DNA of 64,000 bases from assembly GCF_032854445.1 (NCBI RefSeq), contig NC_088305.1, positions 29,844,628 through 29,908,627 of the forward strand, given 5' to 3'. Origin of the DNA: Liolophura sinensis. Its lineage: Eukaryota; Mollusca; Polyplacophora; Chitonida; Chitonidae. The first letter of the stretch is position 1. Every line of letters starts with the position of its first letter. Shown here in pieces: positions 12,501 through 24,500 of this stretch. The notes beneath the pieces were generated by a model. It did no database searches. It saw only the letters and a program-made list of their open reading frames with translations, and was not told where the DNA came from. A program made the translations under genes and the position numbers.

Positions 12501-15500
12501 TATTGTCTTGTCAGGTTAAGGAAGTCTACAAATCTACACAGGTTAAATGCTCTCTATAGGTTGTCGGCTTGTCGGATACATCACAAGTCTCGTCCAACAT
12601 TATGCCAATGAAGTCACTTGCCTGTAATTTGTCAAGAATGCTTTCCTCCGCGACTTGTTCTATACACTCCTCCATTTCGGAGACAATTTGCGGCCGTTTG
12701 TAGTACTGCTTCACTTTTACACCATTCAAAACTTGCAAGTCCATTAGGTCTCGAAAATTATCAGCGGCAATGTTATTTTTGGCCATCACAAAACAGTTCT
12801 TAGCTGAATCGTTTCGCTGTTCATTTTTTCGTTGTACGTATTTTGGCTGACTTCGCGAACTTTTTTCATGGCCGCATCTGTGTGAGAGCGCATATGTAAA
12901 ATCTTTACAGCCTCGATGTGTTGTTTAGAATCTTGATGGCGGGACAATGCGCTGAGTTGAAAGTTACAACAGCCCTGGTTTGTTGTGAAGGAATTGTCAA
13001 AATTTGCACTTTTACAAGTGTTACATATCATACCCGAGGCCTGGGATTCGGATTTGGCCCTACTCAACCATGGAAATTTCATTTGCCATTCGGTTTGAAA
13101 CGATCGAGTGCAAGCCCGTTTAGGTGCCGATACTGCGTCTGTGTCAGTGTGTGAAGTTTTTTTCAGATTCATCCGGCTCAGGTGATTCAGAATCACGCAT
13201 GACAACAGTGTGGCTAGACTCGGATCCACCGCCGAAAAACTTTGACAACTTGGACTGTTTGCTCATGATTTGCTTTGAATGATAGCACATTTGCTCAGCG
13301 GACCGCTTACACTTTACAGCGCGTGCTGTGTGCATTGAAGCAGTGCGTCAATTCATTGATCCCCCTCTAGCAGCATACGTTGCAATTGTAGGCCACGCAT
13401 GCTATTTTTAGCGCTGGATGTGCCATGTTGCTACCGTAGAACACATGGATGCTGGTTTATGAAAATAACTGGATACATGAATTATTTTAGTGATAAATCA
13501 GCTTCCATGGGCACTTGGATGTGGTTGTAAATTTTGGGGGTTTTTTTTTGTTGCATCCTATGGGAACCCTGCCGATGCATTTTTTGCGTCCAAGTCAAAA
13601 AACACGCGTCAGAGACGCGTGTTTTTTGCGTCCGGTAAATCCCTGGATTACAGTAGTATATGTATGTGTAGAGCTTTAGCAGAACAATGGAGCAGTAGTA
13701 GAATGGTAGAAGCTACATGTAGTGGTGGGTGAGTCATTGCAAAAAATTGATGAAACACAGTGGACATATCTGCCAGTCTGTTTTTTATTTTTTTGGTTTG
13801 ATTTTGAAGGAATAATTTTCAAACCGGGGCTAGATTGAACTGCTCTTTTGTCCTTTCTTCCAGGCAATGTCCATACAATGTCTACGAAAAGTGTGGCAGA
13901 GACATCAAGCCAGTGGTTACCTGCTGTTGAAGAAGCCATTGTGGATGAGGATACATCCACAGAAGCTCAGGAAATACCCCATCTCAGTTCTCATCCTGTA
14001 ACAGATGTGAGTACAAGATTGGAGCAAGACACTGCTGCAGTGCAGTCTGGCATTCATCAGGGTGGCATCCGTGATGATGCACAAGGAAAAGTGGACTCCA
14101 TTCAAAGTGTTTCAGAAAACTGTGTTCCGGAAAGCCCTCTGGTGCTAGATGGGGATTCTGCTCCAAATCACCCAACCCCTACACATGAGAATTCGACACC
14201 AGTAGTTGGGACAGATTCTGTTGATCTGGGTGCCACAGCTGATAAATTGAAGACAAAGAATGATGATGACTTTCTGCAAACTGGGAATGTTGCAGTAGCT
14301 GAAGACAGTCCAAAAGAAGTTCACTATGCCTGTGTTGGCCAGGATGGCAGAGGGACGGAAATGGAAGATAAAAGAAATGAAAACAGGGATATGGACACGC
14401 CAGTTGGAGAAGCAACTGTAGCCATTAAATCTCAGTCAGATGATGGTAGTGCTAGGAACACTCAAGAATTGAAGTCTGGAGACAACATTTTTGACTCTGA
14501 CGTGGACTTACGTTTAGTTTCAGAAAGCTGTGGTGGAAGTCTGTCCAAATCTTGTCATGAAATGGAAAGCCTTACCGTTGTCCCACTATCACTCGTGGAG
14601 GGTTTAGATGAGGAGCCAAAATTGAAGCAGGTATCACTGGAGAACAAGTCTACTGGTTCAGTTGTAGGTGTGCAGTCCAGTACTGGCCACTCAGACTCAA
14701 GCCCTAAAAACACACATCAGAAGATGTCCAGTGCTGTGGTAGAAAGTAGTTCAGGCTTTGTTTCTGTCACTCCTGGAGCCTCGGTTGAGGTAGTACATCC
14801 AATACGCACAAGTTTTAACTGTGCAAGAAATGCTTTGTCCAAGACGACCACAGATGAGACAGCCAGTCCTAAGTCTGCGGAATTCCCTGTCATTCTGCCT
14901 CTGTCTGATGATAGACCATTGTGTTCCATGAGAACAAAGTCATTCAGAAGGAGATCTCCAAGAGTGTCTTACGAAAACCTCGCTCTTTTTTCTCAATCCC
15001 CGACTCAACTGAAGTCTGGTGCAAGTAACTCTGATACCACAATACCTCAGTCCCTGGACGATTGTGCATTTCAGGAAGGCTCAGGTGATAAACCTCAATC
15101 AAATAATTCAGAGCCGTTGGCCAGTGGCGTGGTGAATGAAAATCCTGATTGGAGTCAAAATAAAAGCTTGCCATCGGATACTGCTAAAGATAAAGATGAA
15201 CCTGCAGATCCACAAGCAACATTGTCTCCACAGAAAGAAGATGAGGGCCTGAACGACAATGCTGTTGACACCTGCACAGAAGAAACTTTGCCCCCCAGTA
15301 TGGATCTGGACGATTTGAGTGGCAGTGGGATTCACCCTTCGTCCGTGACCGAACCTCAGTCCTCTGTCGTCCTGGTACAGGACAGCGCTAGGGTCATTCC
15401 ATGCAGTTTAGAACCCCCAGTTTCCAGTGCGCAAGTATCCGTCATGAGGCCTTCTAGGAAAAGAACTCGTAGATCTGCAAAACAGGAAGCTAAAAATTCT

Positions 15501-18500
15501 GATTCTGATTCAGAACTGAAGGAGGAAGAACCCCTCATTCGCAGGGTGAAGCGCACAAGGAGCCAACGAAATCTGGTAAATGGTTCAGGAAGTTTTCTGT
15601 CCGATTCCAGTATCTCTCAGTCCATTCTTACTGAACCAAAGACAAAAGCTCAAGGTAAAAGTCAAACTGCAGAAAACCCTCCAGAGCCAACACAGATCTG
15701 TGAGGATACTCTGAGAGAACAGTCCCCAGAGAGTAGAACATCTTCTGCTAAAACCAAGGGCGCTCATCTTGATGATTCCCTGGTGCTGATCAAGAATCTG
15801 GTCAAGACACAGGCTTTGAAAGCCAAGATGAGCAAAGGCAAGGTTGATAGTCCCAGCAGCTCTGTTGTGGGAAGACCTTGTCAGAACACATGTACTGCGT
15901 CTCAATGTCCAGACAAGGTGAAAAAATTTACACCAGCAGTGGTGTGTGATCATGAAGAAGATTTTGGAGAAGGTCGTAAAGGGAAGGAAGATGATCTCCG
16001 AGTTTTGAGAAGCTCAGCCCAGCCGAGAGATGATGACAGTAAATGTTCTCAGAGAAATGAGTCGCAGCCATATGAAACTGCAAAGGTAGGTACAAGAAAA
16101 AAGAATCGTTTCACTGATGGTCAGGGTGTGAAGGACACATGTGACAATCTTAACGCAGCAACCACAGAGGGTGGAAAACAGTGTTCACCAGATGTTGTGC
16201 TTGGTAGTGGAGAGATTCCTCACCTTGGTCCTGGACAGTCTCCCGTGGAAGAAGTCTCAGAGAAGTCTGAAAAACTGCGCAGAAGCGGAAGACGTCGACG
16301 GGGGAAAGTGATTAAACCAGTGATTGTTGACACTGATTCAGATTCCGACAGCCCCTTTGAACTCACCGATGCGGCTGAGATTGAGGACCAGGAAGATTTG
16401 CCAGAGTTGGAGGTTACCAAGGACCCAAAGCCTGAATCAAGCCAACAGGCACAGGTAGTTATTAACTCAAAGTTTCAGGCCTGGGAAATCAGTGAATTTA
16501 AAACGTGTTTGTCTAACCTTGAAAAGCACATAATAGTAAGATGTTTGAACAGTATACCAAAAGCTGTTGATTTACAAAGGTTTTCCATTCTTGCTTCGTT
16601 ATTTTCATTATTGTGCTTGGTGGGAGGGGGTTGGGTGTACTGAATAATCTTTTCAAATGGAGTCAGCTACATGTTCATAGACAAAGCAAACTACTCTGAT
16701 CAAGTAGAAAATGTTTTCTGTAATTTTATTTTTGAATTGTGGGATACATATCAAAATCTGGTGTTTCCTTTAGGTGTGCTTTGATAGAGAGCAGAATGAG
16801 GGAAATGATGGGTCCAAGCCAAAAAAGAAACCTGTTCGTCCTGTGATCAGTGATGACAGCGATGATCCAGATGATGATGATGATATTGTGAAGCCCGGTG
16901 ATGCTGAAGGTTAGTATCCAAGAGAAATAAGGGAAAGGTTTTATTCAAGTTTCCTGTGATTTCTCTCTCTGTCTTTGACTTACATCCAAACTGACAAAAG
17001 GTTGTTGAAAAGTGAAAAGGTGTGTTGTCATGTAGATGACTATAGGTTGAAATATTGTGTCAGGGATGGAAAACCAATTTAGCTGTTCCAGGTGACCAAT
17101 TAAACCAAAGGGAATGACACTGTAGATAATATGCAGGTACTTGTAGTATCATCCTTGCTGTTGTTTCCTTTGTGAGTTAAGCCATATTGACATGGTATGA
17201 TTTGTCGTATTGAATTTGTCTAGTGGACTGAGAAATGACAGCTGATTTCAGATGATGTGAATTGCTGAATACTACAATGCGTGAAATAGGACTAGTTGAA
17301 TGTGACTGGTTTGACAAATATGTCAGTGCACCTAGTGGTATTTAGTAACACCAGAAGTTCATTACCTAGGAGTATGCAACTTCCCTATACCTAGTCTCCA
17401 CGGCACGGTACACATGTTACATCATCTGTAGAAGCTCGCGACACCTGGTGGAGAAATATGCCAACTTCTTGGGTGGCAATCATTAACTGAATCACAGGAA
17501 ATCCAATTGTAAACGGCTGCTACAAGAACTGGCCGTACCTTAAAACCGAAACTCTGTATTTAAAAACTACAATTTCGATAATCATTGTTGGCATGCAGCT
17601 ATAAACCCATTGACTATTTTTTGATATTTCCAAGCAACTCTAAAACAGTTACTGTCATTGTTGTCTATTTACAAAACACTCCATAGTGGTAAGTTTTTAA
17701 AGTCTATTTCAACACAACTGCACAATGGAGAAAAAAACATATACGGCTGCTCAGGAAAGTTGCATACTTCTAGGTAATGGACTTATAATAACACTAATCT
17801 ATACACGTACATATTTGCAGCAAGATGTAAGAGTTGTCTAAAATATATTTACATTTTCCATTACCAGTTTTCATAAAAATGTGAATGAAATGAAGATTAT
17901 ATGCTTATTTGATTGATATTTCAGCAGAAGACTGCAGTCAGGACAATAAATCTGCCAATCTGACTTCCTCCAGTGCCTTTTCAAGCCAAAGTGAGCTCTT
18001 GTGCACACAGGTAATTTCCACTCAAGACTTCCAGTACATGTATGTAGTATGGAGGAAATGATGCCTCAATCAGTCAACAACTCAGGTTTTGAGTTTTGTG
18101 TTAAAAAAACAAATAAAGAAAAAAAAATGGCTGGGTCACAAGCTGTGATACATGTACATGCTCATTTCACATCATTATTAAAAGCAAGAAACTCGGTTTC
18201 CTCCCACCATAATGTTCGCCGCTGTGCTACTAGTGAAATACTCTTGAGTACAGTGTAAAATTCCGCTCAGATAAATAAATAAATGACAAGCAAGAACACC
18301 ATTCCCACAACAACATCATTAGTGTGTTCCTCTTAGAGCTGCTTGTGACATCTGATAGTGATCAATTTTGCCAAGGTCCAATTGGTTTGTCTGAAAATTC
18401 AAAAAAACACAGAAAGTCTTTCAGCACTATTGTAGTAGAGCCTTGCTGACAGTTACAGTGTAACTGTTGACTTTTTGCTGGCTGCTCACTTTGATCATTG

Positions 18501-21500
18501 AGATCAACAGGTTCAAATCCAATAATCCTGTTTTAATGCTATGGTGCAGGGATTGACCTGTCTTCTTTTATTTGCTGCTCACTATTAAATCCAGAATGTA
18601 TTATCATAGTTAAATGTATTAATTATTGTATTGAACCTGCGGATGGTTGTCTGTTATCATCGGGCTCTGCCTGGTTTCCTCCTACCATAATGCTGGCCGC
18701 CGTTGTATAAGTGAAATATTCTTGAGTACGGCATAAAACGCCAATCAAATAAATAAATAAATAAATAAATTATTGTATTGTCCGTACTTCAAAATTTTCA
18801 AACCTTGGTCTGTAATCATACAGCTTTGCCTGAGTGTTGCACTATTTATTTCATTTCCTCTAGATTCTTGTATCAGTTCTGTCTGAGTGAAGTGTTATGG
18901 AATCAGAATCTTGAATCATTTACGTATGGTTTGTTGTATATCGTTTATCTTATTCAGCAACGCTCCAAGCTTGAGCAGGATGTGGAGAGAATGAAGCAAG
19001 AGATTGAAGCTTTGGAGGCCCAGTTGGCCGCTGAAGACTCTGCTCTGCTGGAGAGCACTGTAAGAGAAGCTAATGTAACTTTGGAAACCAGTCATCTTGA
19101 AAGCATTGTGAGCAAGCCTAGTGAAGTTGAGATGGAGACTAGTAATGCTGATCTCACTGTGAAAGAGCCAGGTGATGTTGAGACAGAGACCAATGATGAT
19201 AACATCACTGTGAGAGAGCCTTGCGAAGTTGACAATGAGACTAGTAAGGCTGGTATGACTGTGGGTGACCATATTGAAGTTGAGATGGAGACCAGTGATG
19301 ATGACATCACTGTGAGAGAGCCTTGCGAAGTTGACAGTGAGACCAGTAAGGCTGGTATGACTGTGGGTGACCATATTGAAGTTGAGATGGAGGCCAATGA
19401 TGTCGAAAGCTCTGTAATAGGGCCTAGTAATCCAGATGACATCCACAAGACAGGCGTTTGTGGGTTGAAGAGGAAACCAGAAAGGATGCCAACAAGTGAG
19501 TTTTTGCAATGATGGTTCTTTAGCCTAATTCCTCAACCGTTTCGCTTATTAAAGAGCAACTTTCAGTGCAATTTATGCACCTTTTTCATTTGATTTTGAA
19601 GACAAAACTTCATTAGTAGGGTTGTCTCATTTCAGGGCTTTACTAAGAGTATAATTTGATCAGTCCACACAGACTAATGTCCTCTGATCGTCCTGAAATA
19701 TACACCTTGCAATTATGCGAAAAGGTTGAAGAATTATGGTAATGGTTGTTCCCGACCTCTGTCTGCAGTTCGTTTCAGCCCATCATGAAACGTTTTTTTG
19801 AGACTTTGGTTTGTAAAATGATTTGTCATTCTGAATTCAAAATAGGTATATGGCTTCACCATGACAATGCTTAGTTTAGCAATGTTTAGTTTGGCAATGT
19901 TTAGTTTGGCAATGTTTAGTTTGGCAATGCTTAGTTTAGCAATGTTTAGTTTGGCAATGTTTTGTTTGGCATTGTTTAATTTGGCAATGCTTAGTTTAGC
20001 AATGTTTAGTTTGGCAATGTTTAGTTTAGCAGTGTTTAGTTTGGCAATGTTTTGTTTGGCATTGTTTAATTTGGCAATGCTTAGTTTAGCAATGTTTAGT
20101 TTGGCAATGTTTAGTTTAGCAGTGTTTAGTTTGGCAATGCTTAGTTTAGCAATGTTTAGTTTGGCAATGTTTAGTTTAGCAGTGTTTAGTTTGGCAATGT
20201 TTAGTTTAGCAATGTTTAATTTGGCAGTGTTTAGTTTAGTAATGTTTCATCCATTTTCAACGAAATAAAGGCCTTTTATCTGTACTTTCATTTTGAACAT
20301 CAGGTTTCAGAATGATTCATTATATTGTATTAAAACTTGGTACATGTGTATGGTCTCGCATAAGCTACTAATGAAATGTGAGTTTCTTGCTGTTTTGTCC
20401 ATTTTTAACCAATTGACAGCTGTTTTCGTTGTGTGATATAACCTGATATACATGTGAAAACACAAATGGACTATTTTGATGGTAGGGAACAAGTATTGCT
20501 TTTATATTCCTCCCAGATGTCTAGTTGCTTTTATCTGTTCTAGCCATAGAAGAAAATTATGACCTCTTGGAGTTCTGATGTAGCAATCACTTTGATTTAA
20601 CATGACTAAGGCATGCGGATATCTGCTAATTGCAAAGTCCTTACTTCAAACCTTGCAGTAGGTGTAATAATGTGACAGTACATGTATGACCCAAATCATA
20701 GAACTTGCACATGGAGACTTACCTGCCACATAAAATATGGGTTCATACATTTTCAGGAGAACTAATTATTTCATTTTCAGCAAGAAATTAATTTATTGCC
20801 CTTTTTTCTGTGCAGAAATTTTCTGTAAATCATTATTTATTTATTTGATTGGTGTTTTACGGCGTACTCAAGAATATTTCACTAATACGACTGCAACCAG
20901 CATTATGGTGGTAGGAAACTGGGCAGAGCCCGGTAAAAAACCCACGACCATCCGCAGGTTGCTTGCAGACCTTCGCACATACGGCCGAAGAGGAAGCCAG
21001 CCTGAGCTGGACTTGAACTCAAAGCGTCCAGTAAATCATGTGGATTTTTAGGGGAAAAGCCTTCCACATTGTTCAAAACTTACTAACGTTTATTCTGTGT
21101 TATAACACAGTCATCGACCCAGGGATTTCACAGAAAAAGGTGACTTATCAAACCACAAAAGCTTTCTCCTATGTGAATTGGAACTTTATGGGCTTACACT
21201 AACAATGCTACCAAGTAAAATACACCCTAGCCCTGGCTTCCTCTCCAGCTGTACGTTGGAAGGTCTACCAGCAACCTGAGGATGGTCGTGGGTTTCCTCC
21301 CATAATGCTGGCCGCTGTTGTATAAGTGAAATATTCTTGAGTACAGCATAAAACACCAACCAAATAAAAAAATAAATACGCCCTAGCCTGTGATGTTCTT
21401 ATAAATAGTACTCCCTCATGCACAACTATTCAAATAGTGAACTGTGGTTTGAAATGCACTGGTTGAAAGCGGGATGTTATGTGACCCCTTTTTAGAAGAA

Positions 21501-24500
21501 TCCTTTTCGTCCTGCACATCATAGACACTGGGTGAAGGGAGTGACATTCTCACTGAGGTACTCTGACTAGAAGCAAGATACCAGTTTGTATACCTGTGTG
21601 TGACTGGTATATTTAATATCTTGAGAAAGTTTTGGTTCATTCACTGCATACTGTAGTGAAATATTTCATGGCCCAGAGGCTTAGAAAGAACTGGCCTTGA
21701 TTCACCTGTGGTTTCTTGTGTTATGTTTTCTTTGGATTTATGAAAATGCAGTAGATATGTAAGTCAGTTTTGCTGGAGGTCATTAGGCAAGAAATTAAAT
21801 AAAAGGAAAGCATAATATATTTGCAAATGTTGAAAAAAAAACTAACCCTTTTTGTGTGATCTTAGGGAATATTGGAGTGGAAGAATATTTAGGCTTTGTA
21901 CTGTTTCTAATTCTGGGAAATTCTGTGCCAAACTGAAACAGTGTGGATTATTGCTTGTCACAGGTTTAAAAACATGTCCACTGGAGGAGGAGAAATGTAG
22001 CCCAAGTAGAGAAGAAGATCGGACAAATAAAGTTCCTCCAACTGATGCCACTGAGATAGATATCCAGTGTATATCATCCAGTCAGGAGAGTGAAGACTTG
22101 TTTTTGAGTCCTCGGTCACCTTCCCCTCCACCATCACTACCAGACACCAACATTAAACCTTCAGCCGTCTCTCAGGTTGTTCTGAAACTCAAGGAGATAT
22201 TTAAGGCAGTATCACCTGGTCATTGTGGCAATAGTCCAAACAAATACAGAGGTTTGAGCCCAGACAGTGCCAAGTCAACACCGCCATGTTCCCCTCGCTC
22301 AGAACGCCCTCTGGTTTCTGCCCAGAAATCTATCTATAAGGATCCCACTTCTGACACCAGTCTGGCAAGTCCGGCAGGATCGAGGGTAAAGGCAGGCCTT
22401 CCCAAACCATTCCAGTCCCCAGCCTTTACTGGTGTTCTCCAGGGCAAGGGCTCTCGTTTTCGGACCCCGCAGAGGTCTAATGTTATGTCACCCCTGGGTC
22501 GCACAACACCCAGCGGGGATGGAAAATCGTCCAGTCGAAGACTCTGTTTTGTAACAACAGGGCTTCACCTGTCTCAGGCTGTAAGTATATGTAACCACTG
22601 CTTTGAGTGGTAAATATTAGGCCTTTCACCCATGAAGCTGATTACCTGGTAACATATTGGGCCTGAAACCCACGTTTTCTCAGAACCCCATTATCTGGTG
22701 ACCAAATTCAAGTCACAGGAAAATGACATAATTTATAATTATTATCTTCGTGTGTTTTCTTTGTGTTTTCAGTGTGTACAGTTTATCTATCATCATGTTG
22801 TTATTCCTCTAAAAATTCCTTTTCTATAAAAAATCATTTCTTTAGACATTATTCTCAAAATTTCCTTTGTATGAAGGTCCTCAGAGCATGGAGGAAACCA
22901 TCTTGCTTTGTCTGATCTCCGACAAACTTCCTCACTGTAAATCTCAGATGAACCAGCTGGACCGAGAATTAAACACAAAACCTTAAATTTCGAGTAGCAG
23001 TTTTCTTCTGAAAGAACCCATCACCTTGTCAGTAAGACCATTTCTAACAGTATACATTTTAAAAATAACGGGGCCTTAGTCTAAATCTGAAAGTGCAAAA
23101 ATGTGCATCTCTTCATTTTCGATTGCAGCAGAGGACACAGAAACTAGCTCAGATGTTCAATATCAAGATACAGCCTAAATTTTCACCAGCAGCAACTCAT
23201 GTGATCGTTAAGACAGGTAAGTATGTGAATGAAAGGGACACATAATGACTGCTGATTGTCTTACACCTCTGTGCAAACCATTGTCTCTCTGGTGCCATAC
23301 ATGTACATGTAAATGTACCACACCCTAGCTGACATTCAGCCTAGTCTTTGCATAGCCTGCACTTGCCTACTACTTGTACAAGCCAATTGGCTACAATTCT
23401 GCTTCCTGCTTTAGTAAGAGGCTTTCACAAGCCAAACATGTTTTTAAATATATAGTGCATGTATGTATATGTAAGCCCTTGACATAGTATTTAGATTTGC
23501 CGTCTGTTTGGTACAGTTGTAACCTCTGAAAGGTTGTGGGTTTACCCGGTTTCCTCCCACCATACATGGCCCGCCATACATGTAGTATATGTGAAATATT
23601 CTTGAGTATGGCGTAAAACACCAATCAAATAAGTAAATAAATAAATGTGGTACGGTTGTCGTGAATATGCATGTAAGATGCATGTGGCATGAATATGTAA
23701 AGATGCATTTGGCTTATATATGTAAAGATGCATTTAGTATGAATATGTAAAGGTGCATTTGGTATGAATATGTAAAGGTGCATTTGGTTATGAACATGTA
23801 AAGACACATTTGGCTTATATATGTAAAGGTGCATTTGGTATGAATATGTAAAGGTGCATTTGGTATGAACATGTAAAGATGCATTTGGCTTATATATGTA
23901 AAAGTGCATTTGGTATGAATATGTAAAGGTGCATTTGGCATGAAAATGTAAAGATGCATTTGACACAAATATGTAGAGATTTCATTTTATGATAATAAGG
24001 ATTTAAAAGATATTAGGAGAGAAAAAATCTTGTGTTAAAGTGCCCTTTTTTGCATGGTCGGTTATGTTTAACACCACAAAATATTTATATTAAATGTTTT
24101 TAATTGTTGATGTTTTATCCACAGTCTCAGAGGACAGTTTGGTGTGTGAGAGGACATTCAAGTACTTCCAGGCAATAGCTCATCATTGCTGGCTCATCTC
24201 TTACCAGTGGGTGGAAGACTGTATAACAGCCAATGAGATCCTTCCTGAGGTAATGTGGTTCAGTCACAAACCCATCTGAGTAGAATTAGTAGCCTTGATA
24301 CTACCTGCTTTCCAAAGAGGCTAGAGCAAGGGAATAGGGGTGGTTGGCTCAATGTCCGTGTAATGCAACTGGGTGCAGTGTCATATCTGTTGTTATCTGT
24401 AGGATACTTCAGTGTGGCAGCACTTTGGCACATGGACTCGCCCTGCCTCAAGAAGACACAGTGCACTATATGTATACACACATCAAGTGATTCCTCATCA

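Noticed and set aside
19861-20268. A CRISPR-like or coding repeat array
   Set aside because: Units are contiguous with no spacers, 15 bp long, in an animal intron; a minisatellite.
23625-23966. Minus-strand open frames of 80-113 codons
   Set aside because: Artefacts of the 25-bp minisatellite.
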